From NCBI GenBank assembly GCA_036674765.1, contig JARVKI010000011.1, positions 372,001 to 436,000 of the forward strand: 64,000 nucleotides of DNA, in the 5' to 3' direction. Made by a program: the position numbers and the translations under genes. Under the pieces are notes generated by a model. That model was given only the letters and a program-made list of their open reading frames with translations. It searched no databases and had not been told where the DNA came from. Shown here piece by piece: positions 56,699 to 64,000 of this stretch (position 1 is its first letter; each line of letters opens with the position of its first letter). Source of the DNA: Seiridium cupressi (lineage: Eukaryota; Ascomycota; Sordariomycetes; Amphisphaeriales; Sporocadaceae).

Positions 56699-58507
56699 CT
56701 AGTCATCCTGGACAAGCTCCTTGATCTCCTCGTTCCCAGGCACAATGCCGACGCTGACATCGGCCTTCTCATCCCGTCCGCCCGTGCGGTCGATCACCCT
56801 TGCGCCGTCCTGCATCCAGAAATCGACCTCGTCCACAATATCGGCCACGACGTCCTCGGCGATTTGTTCTGCGTAACGGTCCGAGATGGGTTGAGCCTGG
56901 CTTTCTGGCGTCGGGTCGGTTTCTGCCGCTACTGGAGCAGCTACGTTAACCGTATCGTCCGCCATCACTATGTCCTCGCTAGGCTGCGGTTGTATAGGGC
57001 TGCTTCGAGGCGGATACCAGAAGTCCGGCCCGAAATTTACCTCTGCAGCGCCGCCTCGAAACACACTGATGGCGGGATAGTAGCCGAGCATGCCGTCATC
57101 GAGGCCCTCTCGAGCCCCTACTTGGGCCTGAGGCTTCGACGCTGGCGGAAGGAAAGACAGGAGGTCCGTGAAGGGTGTGCCCATGAAGACGCCGTTCTTG
57201 TAGACCTTGATGCACGAATTGGGCAGCGTGCGCAGCGCCGGTACGGGGTGAAGCGGGTTCGGCATATCAGACGAGTTATGAGCTGATCCCGATGCGCCGA
57301 CTGGCGAGGGGTTCATAAGGTCCTCCAGCTCCTTGGTGGCGTGGTAGTCGATCTTCTCAAAGTATATGTGTGCCTTGAATCGGATGGGTATGCGATCGCG
57401 CACTATGTTGGGTCCTTCGGCCGTTGGCAAATCATGGTCGATCAGGTCGACGGCTGGGTTGTAATGACCTTGGACGACCTTGCGGTGTAGTTGTTCCGAG
57501 GGCAGCTGAATCTCGAGCCCGATCACGTCGCCTTCGACTATGTCTTCGCCTGGAGGGAAGAAGTCTTTCGGCCGCGACATGTGCACCTTTTGCCCCTCGA
57601 CATCTCGGATACCATAGCTGTAGGCATCGAATCCCACCGGGGCGTCCAAGGAAGCTTCCCGTCTTGCAAAACCAAGGCGTACGTGTCCATGCGACTCAAT
57701 TTTCCCGCCCTCTGCCCTCTTCAGAGTCCCCCTCGTGATCTTGCACTCCCAATACCACTTGCCTTGCCGCACTGCTACATTCGCTCTCGCCATGCGAAAC
57801 CCTTTGTCTGTCGTTATATGCCGCCCCGATTGATCGAAGAACATGTGCGTTGCAGCATCCTCGAAGCTGATTTGCGGGCCATGAGGCTCTGGCTCTGTTT
57901 GGCGATAGTAGAAGGACGAAGGGAAGGCGGGATCGGCTATGCAGTGGAGGTAGTGGAAGTTTTTCTTGTTATATACACTGTTCAAATGTCAGAAAACCTG
58001 CGCGACACCACCCATGTCGCATGCGACTCACTGTTCGGAGGTCTCGTGAAAGCCAATATTCGAGCCATCTGCCGCCGTTACATCGTGGTGGTGAGTGAAG
58101 ACTGGACCGCGAGCGGGCTCGAAATCTGACGGCTTGGGCGGCGCAAGCTTATATCGCATAGGCGAGGTCTCGTTTGGCGGTTGTTCTTTGTGGCTCTTGC
58201 CCTTTGTTGGCTCCGGCGTGGCTCTGGAGCTGCCAGGCTCGACGATGGTAACGCCCTTGGACTCGCGCTTCTTCAGCGACTCCTTCTTTGTGCGTTTTTC
58301 TCGAGCCATGGATGGTATGTCATCATGCGATTGTGTCTTGTTGAGTTTCGGGTCTGGGTTGGGATTCAATGGCGAGGAAACTGCAGGCACATGATCGTCT
58401 TCGAGGGCACGTTTCTGAGGCAGCGAACTGGCTGGATTGTTGGCAGGAGGAGTTGGGACTGGGTTGGGGGTCAAGTCCCGTTTTACGGGTTCCATGTCAG
58501 TCGCCAT
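56699..58507 (-). CDS. BRE2: COMPASS subunit Bre2/Ash2-like, SPRY domain
   Basis: Part of the Set1/COMPASS histone H3-K4 methyltransferase complex. Exon 1 is 58032-58507 and exon 2 is 56699-57977, with an intron at 57978-58031 (54 bp, phase 2) joining SEH to VYNKKNF. The product is 584 residues from the ATG at 58507 (MATDMEPVK); a frame-linked ATG at 58561 is less likely. The N-terminal 150 residues are disordered and rich in Pro, Ser and Lys. The central SPRY domain has the Ash2 hallmarks: FRMARANVAVRQGKWYWE, HVRLGFARREASLDAPVG, YSYGIRDVEGQKVH and GDVIGLEI. A typical fungal insertion of about 90 residues precedes LPNSCIKVYKNGVFMGTPF. The C-terminus includes the ISVFRGGAAEVNFGPDFWYP strand and an acidic helix (Sdc1/Dpy30-binding region expected in this family). 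Confidence 0.92.
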
Positions 58508-58936
58508 TGTGACAATTGTCCCCAGCAAACAGCAAGAACAAAAATGTGAATGTAGTAACAATGGGCAAAATGCAAGATTCGAGTCGTCAAGTGGGTAAAA
58601 GTTGGAGGCTTGATGGCAGGTCGCATCGCGCTCGGGACGCGCCCGCCATCTCTAAATTTTAGTGGATCAATGCCGACATGCCACAAATAGGTGTAGCCTG
58701 TACTATGACAATTATTAATAGTTGCTACAAGACTTTACCATACTACTCTCTGAATGTTTCGACTATTATAGGCTCATTCTCAGTGCCGGAATAACACGTT
58801 TGCGCAGGGGAACAACTAAGGCAAAAAAATGAACATATAAATGCGATTCCCTGATTGTAAGCTAGACTTCATGCATTGCGACAAAAGGAAAAATTTTGAA
58901 TCTCTGTTAACAGGGACTAATGGCTATGCGTATCAC
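58508..58936. other. Intergenic region between BRE2 and the tRNA gene
   Basis: About 430 bases with the BRE2 promoter and leader. The stretch directly after the tRNA 3' end on the minus strand (below 58937) would need a T-run terminator; an A run near 58887-58892 on the plus strand (TTTTTCC on the minus strand) fits this. Confidence 0.5.
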
Positions 58937-59019
58937 CGACCATCACGGGACTCGAACCCGCAACCTTGGACTTGCATTTCGAGTAGGAGGTCCACGCGCT
59001 ACCATTGCGCCAAACGGTC
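58937..59019 (-). tRNA. tRNA-Arg (anticodon CCU) with an 11-nt intron
   Basis: The cloverleaf is complete on the minus strand. The acceptor stem is GACCGTT/GATGGTC with G discriminator, including G-T pairs. The D arm is GCGC-AATGGTA-GCGC, the anticodon stem TGGAC/GTCCA and the T arm GCGGG-TTCGAGT-CCCGT. The anticodon loop is 18 nt; after C32 T33 CCT A37 an 11-nt intron (58973-58983) precedes A38, the normal position for nuclear tRNA introns. It reads AGG codons. The internal A box (TGGCGCAATGGTAGCGCG) and B box (GGTTCGAGTCC) drive RNA polymerase III. It sits between BRE2 and the ACP synthase gene. Confidence 0.93.
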
Positions 59020-59750
59020 CATTGACCAATTGTATCACTTTTGTTGCTTATTCCTACCCACTAGACCTCGTGGATGGCATGTGGTCCCACCCATCATTGG
59101 GCTGCTATGTTGGCATCTCAAAAACCTAACGTATGAAACAGGTAAGGAAAATCAAAGGGCCTGTGTGTCATATGATGGGTTTTAACGAATGTTGTGCGCT
59201 AGAGGACTTTGTCTTCAGGCTTACGGATACGGGCAAACATATGCTACGAGCCGAAATTGACAAAAGTAACGGCTGGCGGTAACTCGGTCGGCAGCAGAGG
59301 GTTGATTACCTCGCACCCACTGCATTATAGATGCAAATATGAACATATTGTCCTTTTTAAACTGCAACAACAACAACAACAAAAACAGGGTGGCCGTGTA
59401 TGTAGAGAGGACTTCTTGTTTTGTTTGCGTTTGGGTTTGATACCTATAGTACAGGCCGTTGTTCTAGGCTAATGGTTGATGTAGACCGTCGCGCCAACAT
59501 TGGAGTATGTGACCATATTGTCCCTTATGAGATTGCAATGATGGCAAATCCCAAAAGTAGGACCGGACGACCAGAGAGTAATCATGCTCAGTCCTGCGAG
59601 ATAAGACTTGGACACCTCATACACGCTGCCGTTGTGTGGTACGTATAAAGCATTAAAATTATGTTCGAGTCTTCATTCGACGGTTTTTGAATCGACGAGG
59701 ATCATGGTTCCAGAGCCGATCCTCGACTGACTCCTCGTCTGACTTCTCGA
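59020..59750. other. Intergenic region with a CAA microsatellite
   Basis: 730 bases without a gene. A run of about seven CAA units lies near 59363-59384. The right end (59695-59750) is already made of the GTCGAG/CTCGAC-type repeat that continues into the ACP synthase gene. Confidence 0.55.
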
Positions 59751-59860
59751 CTAGCTCATCGAGTCGGTTCTCGACCAGCTCCATCGAGTGGTATCTCGAC
59801 CAGCTAGCTCATCGAGCCGCTTCTCGACCAGCTCATCGAGTCGCTTCTCGACTAGCTGCT
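59690..59860. repeat. 24-bp-type minisatellite with CTCGAC/CATCGAG words, overlapping a gene end
   Basis: Degenerate tandem units of the form TCTCGACYAGCTCATCGAGYCGST repeat about five times between roughly 59730 and 59860, with decayed copies to about 59690. On the minus strand each complete unit codes for VEKRLDEL. The stop codon of the ACP synthase gene lies inside the repeat. Confidence 0.85.
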
Positions 59861-60518
59861 GGGCAGGGAAATACATACACACCGCACTCGCATACTCTCC
59901 GTCGTGAGTGATGCTTACCAGAGCGCTCTGCTTTTCAGAGGCACCCTCGACTCGAATGAAGGCTGTTGGAGGGCCACTGCTCAGCTGTTCGTCAAATGGT
60001 TCCGTTGCCTCCGGCATCTTCCCATGTTTCTTCGCCTCTCTCCACGGCTCTCTCTGCCCTTTGTGCGGCCACTGCTCGGGCTTCACAAGCGGGCCAGAGA
60101 AATTGCGTGTCACTGCAGGCCTGGTAACAAGCTCAATGTCATGAAATGTGATTCTTTGCTGATGGAACGCTTTTACCACTGCTTCCTTGGCTGCGAACCT
60201 GTGTTTTGCGTCAGCTGGATTAGGGGAGCGCTGGCGTTGTGTGGGGTCTGTGGGTGGGAAAGGCGCGACTCACCTGCCCGCCATGTATTCAGCAGCTTTC
60301 CACAAGTCGGTGTCTTTCTTCGGTGCGGCCCCTGCCACTGGAATGCTTCCTTCTGAATTTTCAGTAACGCATCTAAGCAGTATCTGGGATCGTGGCGTGC
60401 GAAGCTCTTCTTCTGTGAGGATGCGCTTGATGAATCCGGACCCGCGTTTGGTTTCAAGGATTTTGAAGATTCGACGGATTTTACAGATGTCGTGGCCTAA
60501 GCCCATGGGAAATGACAT
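59751..60518 (-). CDS. Holo-[acyl-carrier-protein] synthase (AcpS-type 4'-phosphopantetheinyl transferase)
   Basis: Transfers 4'-phosphopantetheine from CoA to an acyl carrier protein; the compact fungal PPT2-type enzymes serve mitochondrial ACP. Exon 1 is 60274-60518 and exon 2 is 59751-60198, with a 75-bp intron at 60199-60273 (phase 2) joining MAG-R to FAAKEA; 230 residues. The start MSFPMGLGHD at 60518 puts the metal-binding Asp of GLGHDICKI at residue 10; a second ATG lies at 60506. Other hallmarks are RILTEEEL, the catalytic WKAAEYMAGRFAAKEAVVKA, FHDIEL and ALVSITHDGEYASAVCMYF. An insertion of about 55 residues before AFIRVEG is charged. The last 30 residues are unusual: VEKRLDEL twice, then a degenerate copy, all encoded by a minisatellite. 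No clear presequence is seen. Spacing suggests an active enzyme. Confidence 0.86.
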
Positions 60519-61042
60519 GGCCAGCCTCGTCTTCGTTGCGAAGACATGAAATTGGATGCGCAATTAATGTTGCGTTTATCGGCAAAGGTAAAAGGTATTT
60601 ACCAAGGGGTGAAGTTGCACTGTCGCCAAATTTTCCACTAGTATCAGCGTGGACAGAAGAACACTTTTATTACAGCAGCCCCCATGCGGATCAACTCCCG
60701 ACCCCACCTTTCGATTCACGTATTTGCTTTGCGCATATGCGATTCCGATCTTATTTTTGAGGCGTTCTGAAGACAAGCAATACTCACGCCATCCCAACAT
60801 TCAATTAATCCAAATTCCCGAAACCGAGCAAGGGAATGCAACAATAGCTAGTGATAGATGCAAGGCTCCTCAAGACCACAATACGCCATAACCCAGCTAT
60901 GCAAGCACAAGACCCACAACCAACCGGATCGATGAATTGAGAGAGATTCTGTAGACAGGATCCCTGGAAGTGCAGGGACACATAATCCGGCTTCATTGCA
61001 CCATGGAGAAGGGTCGGTAGCCTCCAAGCCAATCGCACATGC
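60519..61042. other. Intergenic region upstream of the ACP synthase
   Basis: 524 bases between two minus-strand genes: the promoter of the ACP synthase and the 3' end of the multispan protein. No gene was seen. Confidence 0.55.
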
Positions 61043-62123
61043 TTAATTGTTCTCGTCGTGGAGCAGAGGCGCACGCTCCGTGTCAGCTGCGGCTTGTCTG
61101 CGCCAGGCAAAGTCCTTACCGGTCGCTGCCGGGATAGCAATGCCAACGGTTGCGACGAAAAGCGCGGCCATAATGGTGAATGCAAAGATCCATTGGAAGG
61201 CGATGGCTTGTCTGAGGAACTGGCTGACACCGATCGCGGCTGTGAGCACGCTTAGGTTGAATCCCATGGTGTAGTCCTAAGGGCTGGTTAGCACAGATGG
61301 AGCGACTTGCAGATTGACCACAGCACGCACCTTGTAAGCGACAATGTAAAACAAGCCATAGGCGAGAATGGACCAGATGAAGATATTGCCAAAGATTCGG
61401 GAGACTAGGGAGTCGGGGTGGGGGACCATAATGGCCCCATTCCAGTAGATAGCCACGAAAGTCCAGGCGAGCGGTCCCGAGACGACAGCTTCATGGATGG
61501 CGCGGGCATAGGCTGGATGGCGGAAGTAGAGAGATGTCAAGTTGGCGAAGTTGAGGATCACAATGAGCTCGGCCCAGCCAAAATAACTTCGCACAAACAA
61601 CATGACAAAGGCAAAGTGAAAGAGGTTGTTCAGAATGAAGTGGCTGCCAACAGCGGCGGCCGCATTTAATGTGTCGGCCTTGCTAGACCAGAGATGGCCG
61701 ATATAAATGCCTTGGAGGATGAAAAGAACGATCCTGAGCAGGATGGTTAGCTTGCACAACTTGGCAAGTCTCGAATGGGTCAATTCGTATAGGCCTACCA
61801 GTAGATGCTAGCAATGACCCTGTTCAAGCGGAAAGCTGTAGGGTACAGGTCGTTCTGCTCCCATATGGTGTGCCATGCAAAAACGCCGTCATGGGGTCGG
61901 TTGAAGGCATAATAAAAGCTCACGACAATTGACAGAAGCCAGGTGAGGATAGTAAAGACCTTGTATGCAATGACGGAGTTCTTGCTGTGGTCGTCGCGCT
62001 TGGCGAATGGGTTGACTGGGACGGGAGTGTCGTTAGCGAGAACCAGACGTTACATGGACCATGAAGCGAATCTAATATGCGGCACGGGGCTCTACTATAC
62101 ATACCTTGGTGAACGCGCTCCAT
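61043..62123 (-). CDS. Multispan membrane protein, DUF1774-like
   Basis: Four exons: 62105-62123 (MERVHQ), 61799-62015, 61331-61733 and 61043-61276. The introns are 62016-62104 (89 bp), 61734-61798 (65 bp) and 61277-61330 (54 bp), and phases agree. The product is 290 residues. Hydrophobic segments are VIAYKVFTILSWLLSIVVSF, IVLFILQGIYIGHLW, FILNNLFHFAFVMLFV, WAELIVILNFANLTSLYF, LAWTFVAIYWNGAIMV, IFIWSILAYGLFYIVAY, MGFNLSVLTAAIGVSQFL and WIFAFTIMAALFVATVGIAI, so about eight membrane helices. The C-terminus ERAPLLHDE resembles an acidic dileucine sorting signal, hinting at vacuolar or endosomal location. The pattern fits the fungal DUF1774 group (by memory). Function is unknown. Confidence 0.8.
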
Positions 62124-64000
62124 CGTGAAGGGCACTTCAGCTGGTATTTGCTGCACAAGATGATGTATCAAAGATTCTACAGCCACAGCGCAGCGTCCTC
62201 GGCAAGAATGATGTAAGGAGTAAAATGCTGTTGCGGTACAAGGTTAACGGCGATGTTTATAAGGGGCCCCGTTCGTGCTGCAATCGTGCTCAGGCATTGG
62301 TGGGGTCGCCTCGATGTACTATGCAGGTCGCATGCATTTGCGGGGAATCAAACAAGCAGTGACGTTCGTAGGGGCATCCTGGGAGCTTGGGAGACCAACC
62401 AAAAGCTGGTAAAGTTGGAAGAAACATGCCACGAACCTTGCTCTGTTTTAGGGAGGTGAATTGCAGTATGATGCCCCAGAATCCGTCTTGGTTAGTATCG
62501 ACGACCGTAACAACGGCCCTTGGATCACACCTTTGGCTGCTTCTAAGAGGTAACTAGTTGATCGAGAGCTCCGGTCTATTGGTACCTGGCATTGGAGGCA
62601 AGCTACTTGCAAGACCATGTCTCAAGCTACTTGCATAGCTTGCAGATTTATGCATCTAACATCTCTGACAGAGGCCTTATGCAGACGAATCCTGGTTACG
62701 CCCCGCCTCTAGCATGAAACCGCCGCCAAGGGCCTCACCGTTCTGACAGAACGATGTTTCGTCATTGCTTTTGCCAAAAGATGCAATCAACTGCCTGCAG
62801 CATGACCAAAGAGGAGGGGGCAAATTCTGGGGCACTTGTGTATACGTACGCCGCGTATTTTTCCGCATGGTGTACCGAAGCTGATGTGTTTATTTGAAGA
62901 TCGAGATTTGCCTTCATCAATTGATGGATCACGAGGATCATTTGCACTGCCGCCTGCCAGCCGCTAGCAACTCTACCACAGTCTTCATAGTGCGACCAAC
63001 GCTATGCCGTGAAAACCACCGTGACTTTACAGGACTCATCAGCTGTTTAGAATCACTATTTGACGAAGCGTGATTCCTCTCGGTCAGTGCCTGGAACCTA
63101 CCTAGGCATCGTCTGGAAAGAATGGGAAAGGAAAGAACCGCAGGAGTAGTGCCTTGTATAAAAGACCTGGAGAGTTTCCTCCGGGCAAACTCCACAACCT
63201 CCACCGCCTTGCTCGCTTACGTAGGACCTCATGCGAACACGCCCGAGATTGCGGGGGATCTTCCGGCAGCCAGTCACCTGAAAAGCGAGCAACGTCTGCA
63301 CAGGGACGATCTTTTGTAACGCCACACTTTCTCAACGGCCCAGGATTGCTCAAAACAGACCAGGCCATACGAGGTACACTGTGTCCCTTGACATTCGTGA
63401 TGACTCCCAGCTCTTTTCAAGTCTCGCCATGGTACGACTGGCTTCCTTCGCTCGATCGGAGCCGACCCTCACAAATTGATTTTGAGATGCACGCCTCAAC
63501 TTATGTACATATTGTAGCAAGTACTAGGGATTTTTGCTCATTACGGACAGCAGCCGGTCTCAACGCTTTTACACCGCAGGGTTCTCCGCGCTGCTATGCT
63601 TGGAGTTGCCATGTATTTATAGATATGAATCCTTGAGTAGCAATCATGGTTCCGTTGTCAATTTCGAGTGCTATAGCTAGCACGCCACGATCTCAAAAAG
63701 AGTTTGATGTTCATATGCTTGTCAGTGCGAGTGGCAGCGCCATTGCGTTGAGATACGTGCTCGAGGTCCAGCTCAATCATATTCGTCTCCGCTGCAAGGG
63801 CAAGACCTCCCCGAAGGCGACGTCAAGCTTAATGTCGTCGGTGGTTGCATCGTCCTTCAACACTGGAGGATCCAGCCACAACACCTCGACCCGTTTATGA
63901 GGCCATTGCCCTCTGGTTGATCGAGTACTAGGCCAACCCTTACTCCTGTCCAATCTTCCAAGACTGTACAGTCCACCCCGCTGTAGTAATCTAACCATGC
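62124..64000. other. Right flank, no recognised gene
   Basis: 1.9 kb beyond the multispan gene start. Open frames of 60-160 codons occur on both strands (63154-63636 on plus is the largest) but none has a family pattern or matches its neighbours by splicing. The first few hundred bases would be the promoter of the minus-strand gene. A gene entering from the right edge on either strand cannot be excluded. Confidence 0.45.

Noticed and set aside
59363..59384. CAA repeat as part of a poly-Gln coding region
   Set aside because: The surrounding frame is short with no conserved protein; it is best seen as an intergenic microsatellite.
63154..63636. 160-codon plus-strand frame in the right flank
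   Set aside because: No recognisable motif; overlapping frames on the opposite strand are equally open, so chance is the best explanation.
1..64000. CRISPR arrays, rRNA genes, transposons and secondary-metabolite clusters
   Set aside because: No regularly spaced direct repeats, no transposase, reverse transcriptase or PKS/NRPS motifs, and no rRNA-like segments were recognised. CRISPR is not expected in a fungal nuclear genome.

Overview
The window is nuclear DNA of a filamentous ascomycete (Pezizomycotina, most likely Sordariomycetes-like; the class is an inference). The evidence is short GT-AG introns of about 49-89 bp with ctaac/ctgac branch sites, two Zn2Cys6 regulators, a fused CPSase-ATCase gene with a dead dihydroorotase domain, and fungal versions of Fis1, Spc24, Nse1, Bre2 and LSm4. 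I see no transposon, CRISPR array, rRNA or viral insertion. It is mostly housekeeping genes set in long gene-poor spacers.

Layout. 1-3.6 kb: no gene seen. 3.6-10.4 kb: ura2/pyrABCN-type pyrimidine gene. 11.2-12.2 kb: flavin-binding PNPOx-like protein. 12.2-17.4 kb: gene-poor. 17.5-18.7 kb: conserved protein of unknown role. 20.4-25.5 kb: accessory pair, a transcription factor with two tandem Zn2Cys6 clusters followed on the same strand by an SGSH-type sulfatase with an apparent 1-nt frameshift. 27.3-29.6 kb: second Zn2Cys6 factor. 30.3-31.1 kb: small membrane protein. 32.9-34.2 kb: TatD/Scn1-like hydrolase. 35.0-36.6 kb: RING E3 ligase. 38.3-40.0 kb: divergent FIS1 and SPC24. 40.8-42.6 kb: MFS drug transporter with two stop codons in its N-terminal coding frame. 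43.9-46.0 kb: PPR protein. 46.6-47.1 kb: LSM4. 48.2-50.4 kb: His/Pro/Gly-rich type I membrane protein. 51.0-52.9 kb: two related 2EXR/F-box-like hypothetical genes. 53.4-54.4 kb: NSE1. 54.9-56.2 kb: tail-region membrane protein. 56.7-58.5 kb: BRE2. 58.9 kb: intron-containing tRNA-Arg(CCU). 59.8-60.5 kb: holo-ACP synthase ending in a minisatellite. 61.0-62.1 kb: DUF1774-like multispan protein. 62.1-64.0 kb: nothing recognised.

The genes do not form one pathway. Only the dual-cluster regulator with its sulfatase neighbour looks like a possible functional pair, and that is inferred from adjacency alone. The points most worth checking are the tandem zinc clusters, the frameshift and altered signature in the sulfatase, the stops in the MFS gene, and the repeat-built C-terminus of the ACP synthase. 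Exon limits were set by eye from splice consensus and protein-family continuity; no transcript data were available.
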